Assembly (NCBI GenBank): GCA_001038565.1
Contig: LFJO01000006.1
Location: 430,180-494,179 of the forward strand
Direction of reading: 5' to 3'
DNA from: Alkalihalobacillus pseudalcaliphilus
GTDB lineage: Bacteria; Bacillota; Bacilli; Bacillales; Bacillaceae_D
DNA: 64,000 bases
Shown: positions 26,697 to 35,311 of the stretch, in pieces
Layout of the letters: the number at the start of each line of letters is the position of its first letter
Numbering within the stretch: the stretch's first letter is position 1
Made by a program: the position numbers and the translations under genes
The notes under the pieces: model-generated
The model's input: the letters and a program-made list of their open reading frames with translations, nothing else
What the model was told of the DNA's origin: nothing
Database searches by the model: none

Positions 26697-26868
26697 TGAT
26701 TTTGTATGAAAGTGGAGTTAGGGCGATAAGTTGTGCCCTGAAGTTAGCTGGTCACTGCTCCCTTTTTGTGCGTACGAGTCCTAATGGAGATGGAGTTGTA
26801 AACGTGCCAGATGTTTAAAAAGTCGCCAATACTTGCTCTTAGTTAGTGGCGAAGTGAATGGGGATTCG
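26697..26868. repeat. Inverted copy of intergenic module M1
   Basis: Begins TATGAAAGTGGAG and runs through GAAGTTAGCTGGTCACTG, CTCCCTTTTTGTG, GAGTTGTAAACGTGCCAG to TTAGTGGCGAAGTG. Fills most of the 300-bp gap before the PC4-like gene; no gene is seen in it. Confidence 0.75.
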
Positions 26869-26916
26869 CTTTGTTTGGTTACTCTCCATATTTGTTCTAG
26901 TATCTGTATCTGCCTA

Positions 26917-27126
26917 TTATGAGAGGGATTTTTTTAGGTTCAAAAACTCTTCTTCTGATAAGGTTACGCCTTTTCCCATTTTCTCATGCCCTGGGCCCCA
27001 GTCACGGATATCATACTTAGGTTCTCTGCCATTCCAACTAACTAGATTAAGCTCTTTTGTCCAACCTTTACTCGATTCTGATAAAACTGCGATATGTTCG
27101 GCAATTTCATACTTGATTTCTGCCAT
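26917..27126 (-). CDS. YdbC/PC4-like small DNA-binding protein
   Basis: 69 residues preceded by AAGGAGG. The whole protein is one PC4-like domain (EIAVLSES-type start, YDIRDWGPGHEKMGKGVTLS, LKKSL end) as in B. subtilis YdbC, a single-stranded-DNA-binding homodimer related to eukaryotic coactivator PC4. Function in bacteria is thought to lie in ssDNA metabolism or transcription. It stands alone. Confidence 0.88.
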   Translation of the reverse strand: MAEIKYEIAEHIAVLSESSKGWTKELNLVSWNGREPKYDIRDWGPGHEKMGKGVTLSEEEFLNLKKSLS

Positions 27127-27257
27127 GATTATTCCTCCTTTTTATAGCTATATATTAATTTTAAACGTTTTCTATCATTTTTATAAAGGAATACTTTGCA
27201 ATTCTTATGGAAAAAGGCTTTATGGAGTAATGAAATGCCTACACCAACATCACATTA

Positions 27258-27821
27258 CTAATTTCCACCTACATATCGAAGTATTTCTTGACCTATCTCC
27301 TCTGCACTCATCTTTGACGTATCGAACCTGCTTATGTAATCTTGATTTTTGTAAACTTCTTGATGCCATTGAAGAATAGGGGTTGGAATGTTTGTAGAGT
27401 CAATCCGTGTACCCCATGTCTGCTCTCTTCTGATAATAACTTCATCAATAGGACAGTAAATGCTGAAATGATAAACTGGGAGTCCATTTAATCGTTCTTT
27501 CATTACTTCGTACGGTTCCCAGCCATTTTGATAATGCTGGTGAAAACCTACATCTACAACAACATGAAGCCTTTGATTACTAAAAGCTCGTATACTATCA
27601 AACAAAGCCAAGTAAAGCTGCTGGACTAGCTTTTCTTTTTCCGGAAACTCTTTTCCTGGCCTTAAGCCCATTGTAGGAGTAAATTTTTCATGAATAGCTG
27701 TGGTTATTTGGTCGACTCCTAGATGAACCCATACCTCGTCGGATATCTCAAGAATTTTTTGTGCTACTGATGTTTTACCTGAACGGGGAACTCCATTTAG
27801 AAAAACAACGTTACCTTGCAT
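27258..27821 (-). CDS. CPT-like small-molecule kinase (chloramphenicol phosphotransferase family)
   Basis: 187 residues from ATG 27821 (MQGNVVFLNG), with GGAGAGG nine bases upstream. P-loop NGVPRSGKTS at residues 8-17, followed by the family pattern DQITTAIHEKF and DVGFHQHY and an Arg-rich lid (RREQTWGTR). The CPT family phosphorylates a hydroxyl on small molecules using ATP; many members are of unknown substrate. Resistance to chloramphenicol should not be assumed. Confidence 0.75.
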   Translation of the reverse strand: MQGNVVFLNGVPRSGKTSVAQKILEISDEVWVHLGVDQITTAIHEKFTPTMGLRPGKEFPEKEKLVQQLYLALFDSIRAFSNQRLHVVVDVGFHQHYQNGWEPYEVMKERLNGLPVYHFSIYCPIDEVIIRREQTWGTRIDSTNIPTPILQWHQEVYKNQDYISRFDTSKMSAEEIGQEILRYVGGN

Positions 27822-27925
27822 CACGATCACCTCTCCCTATATTTTAGAATTTTTAGTTAATAATTGAAACTCTTTTTCGTGATCACACGTATATTTTTAT
27901 ATACTACATAAAAGGAGGGGTTTTT

Positions 27926-28348
27926 ATGAAAAGAATGGTGGCAATTAGCCTTGTTACGGTAGGGGCTTTGATGATATTAGGTGCTTGCCAAGCAACAAAA
28001 ACCGAGGATGACGTATCTGAAAAGGACCAAAAAGTAGAAATTGTTTCTACTGGTGGGGATATTGAAGAATCGCTCACTAAAAAAGAGGATATCCAAGCAT
28101 TTATTGATGCCTTACAAATTGAGAAATGGGAATCTGACACATTACCAGAGGGTGCTACCGAAATGAAAAGAGCAAAAATGAGCAGCCTGGACACCGTTCA
28201 GCTCTCTAACTTACTTGATAATCCAGAAGTATCGTTAGACGGGGAAATTATCATTTATGAAAATATACCTTATATCACTTTGAGTACAACTTTAATGGAC
28301 TTACATTTTAGCATTCCAGATGAAGTTGCTGACTATTTGAATAGATAA
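27926..28348 (+). CDS. Small secreted lipoprotein, unknown function
   Basis: 140 residues with AAAGGAGGGG upstream. Signal peptide with lipobox ILGAC, then an acidic, mostly soluble domain with no family I recognise. Its stop codon is followed in the same frame by a fragment of an MFS transporter (next entry). Confidence 0.75.
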   Translation: MKRMVAISLVTVGALMILGACQATKTEDDVSEKDQKVEIVSTGGDIEESLTKKEDIQAFIDALQIEKWESDTLPEGATEMKRAKMSSLDTVQLSNLLDNPEVSLDGEIIIYENIPYITLSTTLMDLHFSIPDEVADYLNR

Positions 28349-28651
28349 GGTACAACATTACTATTTAATTTTCGAATTTCCGCACTTATATACGGCTTTG
28401 CTAGTCAGCTATTTGCCATCATCCAGATAACGTATATGCAACAAGTTGTCGATGAACAGCAGTTACCATATGTCTATGCGGCTCAAGACGCAGGTGCATT
28501 ACTAGCTTTCTCTATCGCTGTAATAGTATTTAATACGCTAGCTGACATGATTCAGATTGAATTTGTCATGGTGCTTGCCAGTATATTTTCGTTTGTTGCT
28601 TGGATAATTACCTATAAATTTAGAAAAGAATTGATTTACCTTAGCAACTAA
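28349..28651 (+). pseudogene. C-terminal fragment of an MFS-type transporter
   Basis: Directly after the lipoprotein stop, in the same frame, translation continues FRISALIYGFASQLFAI and through two more hydrophobic helices to the charged end YKFRKELIYL. It looks like the last three transmembrane helices of a 12-helix major facilitator protein. No ribosome site or start fits the beginning, and the N-terminal three quarters is missing, so it is a remnant. Confidence 0.65.
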
Positions 28652-28656
28652 TAAGT

Positions 28657-28692
28657 ACTCCCATTAGTCGAATTTACTAGTGGGAGTTTTTC
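28657..28692 (+). terminator. Terminator after the MFS remnant
   Basis: ACTCCCATTAGT pairs with ACTAGTGGGAGT, followed by TTTTTC. Probably the terminator of the former transporter gene, now ending the lipoprotein transcript. Confidence 0.8.
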
Positions 28693-28758
28693 TTGAAAAG
28701 ATTTACTTTTAACAGTAAGTAAACCTAACCGAGATGTCTATTTTTGAATGGCAAAAAA

Positions 28759-29391
28759 TCAATCGCCTTTTTGGTGTCCAATTGTTAGCAGATGCTCTGT
28801 ATTTCCTTCTAAAATAATCTTGGTAGTAGCTGTATTCATCTGGATTTGTGTAAGGCTCGTTCCTTCAATAAAAGGAGGATTCCACAATTCTGCTAGCGTC
28901 CTTTCTTTAAAATATATGAGTAACATTTTGATTACAACCGCATGCGTGACGATTAATATATTTCCTTGTTGATGCTTTAATTTTAGGTCTTCCATAAAAG
29001 TATGTACTCTTTCTTTTAACTGTTGAAAGCTTTCCCCACCAATTGATTCAAATTGCAAAGGCTTATGAAAGAAAGCGTTAAATTCAACCGGATAATGTTC
29101 CTCAATCCAAGCAAATGTTTTTCCTTCCCAGCTCCCAACATTGATTTCTTTTAAGTGTTCATTCTTCATAATAGGCAACTCGTGAAAAGTATTCAGTATA
29201 TGAGCAGTCTCAAGCGTTCTTCCACTTGGACTCGTATAAATCAAGTCAAACTCAACATCATTAAGCCTTTGTGCTAATGCCTTTGCCTCGTTGATCCCTT
29301 TCTCTGTCAATGCTGAATCTCCCCAGCCTTGCATTTTATTTTGCGTATTCCACTCGGTTTCCCCGTGTCTCGTTATGTATAGGTGTAGCAA
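28759..29391 (-). CDS. Histidine phosphatase family protein (phosphoglycerate-mutase-like)
   Basis: 210 residues from TTG 29391 (MLHLYITRHGETEWN), where AAGAAGGAGG lies six bases upstream; the longer frame from ATG 29421 would place that site inside the gene. Catalytic motif TRHGE with the phospho-acceptor His, second His in VTHAVVI, and R (SGRTLETA). Members hydrolyse phosphate esters (e.g. PhoE, CobC-like); the substrate is not evident. Confidence 0.9.
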   Translation of the reverse strand: MLHLYITRHGETEWNTQNKMQGWGDSALTEKGINEAKALAQRLNDVEFDLIYTSPSGRTLETAHILNTFHELPIMKNEHLKEINVGSWEGKTFAWIEEHYPVEFNAFFHKPLQFESIGGESFQQLKERVHTFMEDLKLKHQQGNILIVTHAVVIKMLLIYFKERTLAELWNPPFIEGTSLTQIQMNTATTKIILEGNTEHLLTIGHQKGD

Positions 29392-29448
29392 ATCATACCT
29401 CCTTCTTAAAAAATTTGTCATTTCCCAGCAGATCCTGTCATTGATTTT

Positions 29449-29541
29449 TCAATTACCACGTAAAGAACTCAAAAGTCTATCCCAATACTCCAAATTACAC
29501 CTTATATTTCCCGTTGAACCGCATAAAGTCGTGATAATCAT
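29449..29541 (-). pseudogene. Duplicated N-terminal stub of the nucleotide-binding protein at 30614
   Basis: ATG 29541 opens a 30-codon frame beginning MIITTLCGST, nearly identical to MVITTLCGST of the intact gene 1.4 kb upstream; DNA is also alike (GAACCGCATAAAGT in both). After ten codons the similarity ends and a stop follows. It looks like the remnant of a duplicated copy. Confidence 0.55.
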
Positions 29542-29551
29542 AAATGGTTCA

Positions 29552-30580
29552 TTAACTACTTTTTAGAACCTTCTCTAAAACTAACTGGTTCTTGTGACCA
29601 TCTAAAATAGTAGGCACATCTTTATCAATCTTATGATGAATGATCTGATTATAAACTTTATTAATGAACGGTAAAAAGGCAGGATAATACGAACTTGCCT
29701 CTTGAGATAAGTCCTTTGGTATTTGGAGGGTGTCATCTAGTAGTTCGACAGTTTCTAAAGAAGTATCATTTCTCCCCATTTGGATATACGTATCATTTTC
29801 TAAAATGACCGTTCCTTCGCTTCCAAAAATCTTCATTGTCGACCCGAAACCATGGTGAATACCTGAAATCAACTGAATTGAGAAAGTACTGCCCTTTTCT
29901 GTTTGACCATGTAGGAAAAAGGCATCATCTGCATCCCTCATCTCCCCTGCTCCAAACGGAACATGCGTATGCAGTAAACCGTTAATAGAATGAACCTCAT
30001 CCTGTAGTAACCACCTTAAGCAGTCAATCATATGTGTTCCTATGGCACCAAACATACCACCAAAATGGCTCTTTTCACCCATCCACCCTAATTTCTTATT
30101 TAATAAACGTTGATAATTCGCATAAGATATATGGTATTCATAATGAAGAGCTTTGCCTATTTTATGTGTTTGAACTAACTCTTTCACTTTTTGACGTGCA
30201 GGGAGAAATCTCCATTCAAAGTCAACCATTATAAACCCCTTATACATAGAATTTAATTCTATTAACTTTGCAGATTCATTTGAATTCATCATAAAAGGCT
30301 TTTCACATACTACATGTATATCACGCTCCATAGCAGCTTTCACCATACTAAAGTGATAAATTGGCAGAGAGCTTACAAAAACAAGGTCAAGTTCTTCACA
30401 TTCGAGCATTATTTCCCAGTCCGTGTAATGTGTAGGTCTTTCATTCCAAGACATGAACTCCTGAGGTAATTGATGACGAACCATCGTACAAACAGCCACT
30501 AATTCCATTTCTTGATAAGAATGAATGATAGGTGCTTGAACCTTTAATCCAAAACCACCACCAATAATGCCAACTTTCAC
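29552..30580 (-). CDS. Gfo/Idh/MocA family NAD(P)-dependent oxidoreductase
   Basis: 342 residues from GTG 30580 (MKVGIIGGGFG), with AAAGGG eight bases upstream. N-terminal Rossmann fold with GIIGGGFG, the family motif CEKPF (catalytic Lys), and a C-terminal substrate domain. Members oxidise or reduce sugars, inositols or biliverdin-like compounds. No sugar cluster directly surrounds it, so the substrate is open. Confidence 0.9.
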   Translation of the reverse strand: MKVGIIGGGFGLKVQAPIIHSYQEMELVAVCTMVRHQLPQEFMSWNERPTHYTDWEIMLECEELDLVFVSSLPIYHFSMVKAAMERDIHVVCEKPFMMNSNESAKLIELNSMYKGFIMVDFEWRFLPARQKVKELVQTHKIGKALHYEYHISYANYQRLLNKKLGWMGEKSHFGGMFGAIGTHMIDCLRWLLQDEVHSINGLLHTHVPFGAGEMRDADDAFFLHGQTEKGSTFSIQLISGIHHGFGSTMKIFGSEGTVILENDTYIQMGRNDTSLETVELLDDTLQIPKDLSQEASSYYPAFLPFINKVYNQIIHHKIDKDVPTILDGHKNQLVLEKVLKSS

Positions 30581-30613
30581 AAGAACCACCCTTTCTTTAA
30601 TTCATTTATTATT

Positions 30614-30943
30614 TCACCAAGGCAGTTCAGCCAAAAGTTCTTCCTTCCACTCTGAATGGTACCTTATCATTTTACCCGTATCTTTTGCGTATTGTATTTC
30701 TTTCTGTGTGCTCGAACCAATATAACCTTCTATATCTATCACATAGATTTCGTCACTCAACTCAATCTTTTGATAGTGCATCATTTCAAGCATTTTCAAC
30801 TTATTAGAAGACAAAATAATCCCTTCGCTATGTTCAAAAAAACCGAGTGATAGTACGATATGACCTTTAAAAGTAAGAGCAGCTTCTACCTCCTTAAATT
30901 GTTTCTTAAATTTCGTCGAACCGCATAAAGTTGTAATAACCAT
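30614..30943 (-). CDS. Small nucleoside 2-deoxyribosyltransferase-like protein
   Basis: 109 residues from ATG 30943 (MVITTLCGSTKF), GAGG eight bases upstream. It resembles short nucleoside 2-deoxyribosyltransferase/DUF4406-type proteins: TTLCGST near the start, EIYVIDIEGYIGSSTQKEI in the middle. It may bind or cleave a modified nucleoside. Next to an HD-domain nucleotide hydrolase, a role in nucleotide turnover is possible but unproven. Confidence 0.65.
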   Translation of the reverse strand: MVITTLCGSTKFKKQFKEVEAALTFKGHIVLSLGFFEHSEGIILSSNKLKMLEMMHYQKIELSDEIYVIDIEGYIGSSTQKEIQYAKDTGKMIRYHSEWKEELLAELPW

Positions 30944-30965
30944 TACCTTCACCTCAATTGAAATT

Positions 30966-31946
30966 TTACGTACTAGAAATTACTCTCACATATACGCCAC
31001 TTTCTGTTTTTTTACGTGCTTGTTTATTCATATTTTTTATTTTATTTGAAAGCGAAGATGCGGGTAAAAGCTCTCCTTCTACGAAAACCGATGGATCAAT
31101 TAACCTTAGCTTTGTTTTTTGATGAAAATGATACAGCTCTTTATTCTCTTCTACTCTTACAGTGCAGTTAAGCTCATTTAATAAAGTGTTCATTTCTTTA
31201 TCCGTGGATAACTTCATTTTATTCATGAGAACTTTATCGGTTTTCATAAAATCCTCCATGTCAATAACCCCTTTATCTAAAGCTAATTTCAAACATGTTG
31301 ATAAGCGTTCATATGCATATAGATTTAAAGGGTCCATAAAAAAATTGATGACTTCTTTATAATAAGTTTCTACAAACCATTCCGCCGATTCAAGGTCATT
31401 TATGTACATGTTTCCTTCTCTTACAACAAGGTTGTCCAAAAAGTGCTCTACTTCTTCTTTCGTAATTTCTCCGTATGTAAACATATCCCTTAATGTATAG
31501 TCAACACGATCTGCACATAATTCAGGTGCTGGCTGTTCTAACAATGTCCATTGTGAATCATCATAAAGGATATCTTCATAACGAAACTGATATTTTTCTA
31601 ATATTTGAGGGATTGGTGAGCTTCTCACTACTTCGTTGAAAATAAGTTCGTGATAGTTTTCTTCAGGGTGGTCAAGTACAAAATCTACAACATGTGAAAA
31701 CGCTGTGTGCGAAACATCGTGTAACAGTCCAGCAATTTGCTCTTCAATAGAACCACCCATTTTTTTGATTAAAAGCATAACACCAATGGAATGCTCAAAA
31801 CGTGTTACATTCCATTTCGGATTAACAAGATAACTTGCCCCACCCTGGTGTATATGCTTTAACCTTTGCATCGGCTCACTTTCAATTAACTCAACCAAGA
31901 CGTTGTCGATTGTAAATTGGCCGTAGATAGGATCATAGATATTCAT
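30966..31946 (-). CDS. HD-domain phosphohydrolase (YdhJ/dGTPase-like)
   Basis: 326 residues with AAGGAG upstream. The HD superfamily metal site is visible: H in RFEHSIGV, HD in LLHDVSHTAFSH and the distal Asp in ADRVDYTLRD. This pattern is that of the dGTP triphosphohydrolase-related subgroup (YdhJ, YwfO). It probably hydrolyses a nucleotide or a related phosphate ester in the cytoplasm. Followed closely by the small nucleoside-binding protein gene. Confidence 0.88.
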   Translation of the reverse strand: MNIYDPIYGQFTIDNVLVELIESEPMQRLKHIHQGGASYLVNPKWNVTRFEHSIGVMLLIKKMGGSIEEQIAGLLHDVSHTAFSHVVDFVLDHPEENYHELIFNEVVRSSPIPQILEKYQFRYEDILYDDSQWTLLEQPAPELCADRVDYTLRDMFTYGEITKEEVEHFLDNLVVREGNMYINDLESAEWFVETYYKEVINFFMDPLNLYAYERLSTCLKLALDKGVIDMEDFMKTDKVLMNKMKLSTDKEMNTLLNELNCTVRVEENKELYHFHQKTKLRLIDPSVFVEGELLPASSLSNKIKNMNKQARKKTESGVYVRVISST

Positions 31947-31961
31947 GAAAAAGCTCCTTTC

Positions 31962-32922
31962 TTAATTTAGATTTAATTTCTTTATAAGTTGAATTTCATC
32001 ATTCAGGGGTATATTGTTATAACCTATTAAAGGAATAGTAGGTTTAATTTCTCTAGCTTTATTAACAGCATCAGGAATGACTTTATTTATTCTATAACCT
32101 CTTTTTTGGTAAAACTTTAATGCTCGTAAGTTATCGTTTGTTGTGATTATTGAGATCCTATCACACCTCCTTTTTATTGCTCTTTCCTCAACCTCACTAA
32201 TTAACTTGGTTGCAATCCCTCTTTTCTCTTGTAAACTATTTAAAGAGATAATCTCACATTCTATATCTCTTATTACACAAGTGATTAAACCCACTATCGT
32301 TTCTTTTGATTTATAAATGAAACCTTCCAATTCACTGTAAACATACACTCCAGAAGATACTATTACCTTAGAATCACCCCATTGCTCACTAAAAAAATCT
32401 CTTACTAGCTCGTGATTGCTATGATTTATAGGTTCAATTCGCTCACAATTATCAAAAGCAATTCCCGTGATATCCTCAATTTGTTGAAAATGATCAAGAT
32501 CATGTTTGGCTAATCCCTCAAAATAAGCTAATAATGTCAGGTTATTATTACTAATCGTTATTTCTCCATTCCAGCGATATTCTGGTATTTGATTTATGTG
32601 TTCTATTAATTGCTTTCTTACAAAAATAAAGATCGACATGATCTCTTTCTTGCTTTCAATACGTGCTTTTTTTGCCGCAATTTGATTCATTTCTTCTACT
32701 TCTGGAGCCTTTGGTAAAGGTTTTGCTGAGAAGAAGTAAGGTTAACCGATTATGAAGAATAAACTCATCCCAAGTTATTAAATGACCAACGACTTCTGCT
32801 ATCGTCCACTTTCCTATTGAAATTGGTGACCTCCACTGCTCTTCTGTTAACGCTTCTAATGAGTGAATGAAATTTATCACATCTTGATGATGCTTTAAAA
32901 CCTGCTCCTTTTTAGTTAGCAT
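31962..32922 (-). pseudogene. DinB-like/GNAT fusion gene broken by a one-base insertion
   Basis: From ATG 32922 (MLTKKEQVLKHHQ) the DinB/YfiT-like four-helix domain reads well to LITWDEFILHNRL, then the frame goes wrong. Removing one A of TTAACC near 32742 restores RLPYFFSAKPLPKAPEVEEMNQ-like sequence in place of the divergent tail and joins the downstream frame (31962-32690), whose first part completes DinB (HDLDHFQQIEDITG) and whose second part is a GNAT acetyltransferase (RGIATKLISEVE, N..ALKFYQKRGY). The intact product would be about 320 residues. It may be a real pseudogene or a sequencing error. Confidence 0.8.
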
Positions 32923-33019
32923 ATTCTCACTCCTATTCTTTAAGTTATACAAAATATCTACTGATAGTGATGATTTACCTATAAATTTAATCTCATAAAT
33001 AACTATTACTATTATAATA

Positions 33020-33062
33020 CAAAAAACAGAACCTTCTAAATTTAATCATTTAGTAAGCTCTG
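33020..33062 (-). terminator. Terminator of the YdeI-CDGSH gene
   Basis: Minus strand CAGAGCTTACTAAAT, short loop, ATTTAGAAGGTTCTG, then TTTTTTG; a long imperfect stem. Confidence 0.7.
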
Positions 33063-33092
33063 CTTTCATTGTTTGAAATAGGCATGGCACAT

Positions 33093-33758
33093 TCATTCGT
33101 TTTCTAACATTTTATGCGACCCGTCACAGTTAGGGTAACGTTTGGACAGGCCACAAATACAATCAGTTAAACCTTTTCCAGCAAAGATTCTTGACAATGA
33201 TTTTTCAATTCGTGCGGCCTTCGTTTTTGACTGTTTTGGTTGTGAGAAATGTAGAAGATACGCTCTTTGACGGCCAGGTGTTAAGGCTTCAAAAGCTACT
33301 TTTAATTCTGGCATCTCCGTGAACTGAATGATTAGTTCCTCCGGGATTTCTATTTCTCTTGTTTTTTTCTTAACAACTAACCCTGCTTTTTCAACCTCAA
33401 TCGCTTCGTTTATATAGGCTTGAATCGTTTCTTCTAATCCTAAGATTTGTTCTAGGTTGTTAAACCGTATTTGCCTAGCACCATGAACGTTTTCTGTTTG
33501 TTGAATAAGGATTTTTTTGGGATCCTTTAATAGTTCGCCTTTATGAAACAGTAGAGCACAGTAGTCTTTAAAACCGTGGATTAAGACAATATTTTTCTGA
33601 TTAAACGTGTAACATGGATGCATCCATTTATATTCTTCTTGCACATTGCAAGACAAGATGATTTCTCTTAGTTTGATATATTCTTTCTGCCATTTTTGTG
33701 CTTCAGTAGATTCTTGTAAGAACTGGTCTACTTTTAAATGATTCTTTTTTACCGACAT
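33093..33758 (-). CDS. YdeI-family protein with a C-terminal CDGSH iron-sulfur motif
   Basis: 221 residues. Residues 1-125 are the DUF1801-like fold (EYKWMHPCYTF, NIVLIHGFKDY), followed by the YdeI helical part (AFEALTPGRQRAYLLH). The end reads CICGLSKRYPNCDGSH, which fits the [2Fe-2S] CDGSH pattern C-x-C-x2-S-x3-P-x-C-D-G-S-H exactly. YdeI in B. subtilis is linked to cationic peptide/rhamnolipid response, and the DUF1801 fold also includes the putative iron chaperone Fra/YdhG. The fused cluster suggests redox or iron handling, but the function is not known. Confidence 0.85.
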   Translation of the reverse strand: MSVKKNHLKVDQFLQESTEAQKWQKEYIKLREIILSCNVQEEYKWMHPCYTFNQKNIVLIHGFKDYCALLFHKGELLKDPKKILIQQTENVHGARQIRFNNLEQILGLEETIQAYINEAIEVEKAGLVVKKKTREIEIPEELIIQFTEMPELKVAFEALTPGRQRAYLLHFSQPKQSKTKAARIEKSLSRIFAGKGLTDCICGLSKRYPNCDGSHKMLENE

Positions 33759-33879
33759 AGGATAGACTCCCTTTTATGTGATCATGTAATGAGATGCTAC
33801 TCGTACTAACTTGTGACGGTTGAACTTACCTCCTATTATCTTCTGTATCATTTATTCCATATATCAGTTTTCCTTCACG

Positions 33880-34170
33880 CTACTCTTTAAATGCTAACCC
33901 TTTTTCTTCTAGTGCTGCTTTTAGATTGGGCAAGGAGGCAGGCCCGATTCCATGTAGTTTTAAAATTTCCTTTTCAGTAAAAGTCGACAATGTTTCGACT
34001 GTGGTGATGCCTTCATGAATGAATGCATTTCGAGCTGGTGATGATAACTTAGCTAAAAAGCCTTCAGTCGGTTTATTTTCTTTATTACAAACAGGACAAG
34101 ACGTACAACTCGAAGATTTATAATACGTATGACCTTTACTACATGTTCTTAATGTTTTCGGTGCAGCCAT
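33880..34170 (-). CDS. Zinc-ribbon plus alphaCTD-like helix-hairpin-helix protein
   Basis: 96 residues. N-terminal zinc ribbon (CSKGHTYYKSS, CTSCPVC), then a helix-hairpin-helix domain like the RNA polymerase alpha C-terminal domain (ILKLHGIGPASLPNLKAAL). Such small proteins are common in Bacillus and are annotated as alphaCTD-domain proteins of unknown role; nucleic-acid binding is likely. It follows the flavoreductase gene in the same direction and may be in its operon. Confidence 0.8.
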   Translation of the reverse strand: MAAPKTLRTCSKGHTYYKSSSCTSCPVCNKENKPTEGFLAKLSSPARNAFIHEGITTVETLSTFTEKEILKLHGIGPASLPNLKAALEEKGLAFKE

Positions 34171-34201
34171 TTTGCAACCACCCTTCTATGAACAATTTTT
34201 T

Positions 34202-34909
34202 TTAATATCCGTAAAAACTATCCTTTTTTATACGTTTCTTTGAAACCTCTTGCTTGATTAAATAATTGGTCATTGATCCCACCATACTTTTGGAACCAGC
34301 CACAAAATAGTCACCATTATTTTTATACGCTTGAATAAAAGCATCGATTTTTTGATATAAATCATCCCTCGCTTCGAGAAATGAAACCACTATGAATGGT
34401 TGATTCGAAGCCATTGTTTGAAACTCATCTTGATATAAAAAAACTTTATCAGAGTCTATATAGAGCAAGTGAATGGGATGATTTCGTTGCTCATTCTCTA
34501 GCTCTTTCAACATCGCTCGAAATGGAGTCACGCCAATTCCTCCTGCAATGAGTAAGGTTGGGCGATCTTCTTTTAGATAAAACGCTCCAACCGGACCACT
34601 CATACGAATCGTTTCACCTTCTGTTAATTCAAGTAACGCTTGTTTAAATTCACTTGGTTGCTCACCGATCTCGGTTGTTATTTGCACATATTCTTCCTTG
34701 GCTGAAGAAGAAACCGTAAATGGTTTTGTTGCACCTTTTATTTTTTTATGAGTAATCGTAAATAAACCGTGCTGCCCCGCTCGCCATGTTATATCTTTTC
34801 CCTTTTTAAAGCTGAACGTATACGCTTTATCTGACTCTTTATAACTCTTAACGAAAGGTAAATCTGTTTTTTTGAAAATCGCCAATGCCTCTTTAAAAAA
34901 ACTCATCAC
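34202..34909 (-). CDS. FAD-dependent ferredoxin-reductase-like oxidoreductase
   Basis: 235 residues. FAD-binding barrel with WRAGQHGLFTI and TKPFTVSS, then an NAD(P)-binding domain with IAGGIGVTPFRAML and an end FYGY. It transfers electrons from NAD(P)H through FAD. No iron-sulfur domain is fused. It is 14 bp downstream of the AHSA1 gene in an ArsR-led operon, whose function remains open. Confidence 0.87.
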   Translation of the reverse strand: MMSFFKEALAIFKKTDLPFVKSYKESDKAYTFSFKKGKDITWRAGQHGLFTITHKKIKGATKPFTVSSSAKEEYVQITTEIGEQPSEFKQALLELTEGETIRMSGPVGAFYLKEDRPTLLIAGGIGVTPFRAMLKELENEQRNHPIHLLYIDSDKVFLYQDEFQTMASNQPFIVVSFLEARDDLYQKIDAFIQAYKNNGDYFVAGSKSMVGSMTNYLIKQEVSKKRIKKDSFYGY

Positions 34910-34922
34910 ATAACCCCTTTTA

Positions 34923-35309
34923 TTATTCTTCTATTAGTTTTTTCAAGTTGTCTACCATATTAGACCAACCATACTTGGCTCCATGGTAAGCTTGATTCAT
35001 TTCTTCAAAACCTGCATGCTCAAGATGTAAGTGCGTCACCTTGCCTTCTTGTTTGAGTGTCCATATCACAACCGTATCAATCGGACCACCAACCCATGTA
35101 TAAGATAGCTTGTTTGGCTTATCAACAAGCAGTACCTCACTATGAACGACTAAACCAATCGCCTCATTCCGAAATTGACATTTGTAACCGACAATCGGTC
35201 TAAAATTATTCTCCATCACCCATTGTGCTAATGTCTCCGAATGTGTGAGTGCCTCCCATACCTTCTCAATAGGGCTGTTAAATTGAAAATCTAACTGAAG
35301 CTCTGCCAT
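34923..35309 (-). CDS. SRPBCC/AHSA1-family protein
   Basis: 128 residues with GAGGAAT upstream. Single START-like helix-grip domain of the AHSA1 group (FNSPIEKVWEALTHSETLAQWV, LEHAGFEEM). These proteins bind hydrophobic ligands and very often sit right after an ArsR repressor, as here (2 bp gap). Ligand unknown. Confidence 0.9.
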   Translation of the reverse strand: MAELQLDFQFNSPIEKVWEALTHSETLAQWVMENNFRPIVGYKCQFRNEAIGLVVHSEVLLVDKPNKLSYTWVGGPIDTVVIWTLKQEGKVTHLHLEHAGFEEMNQAYHGAKYGWSNMVDNLKKLIEE

Positions 35310-35311
35310 GA

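Noticed and set aside
26858..27379. Plus-strand frame of 173 codons
   Set aside because: Shadow of the PC4-like and CPT-like genes on the other strand; starts inside an M1 repeat.
27258..27821. Chloramphenicol resistance gene
   Set aside because: Only the fold family is supported; substrate residues cannot be confirmed, and such proteins are common without resistance.
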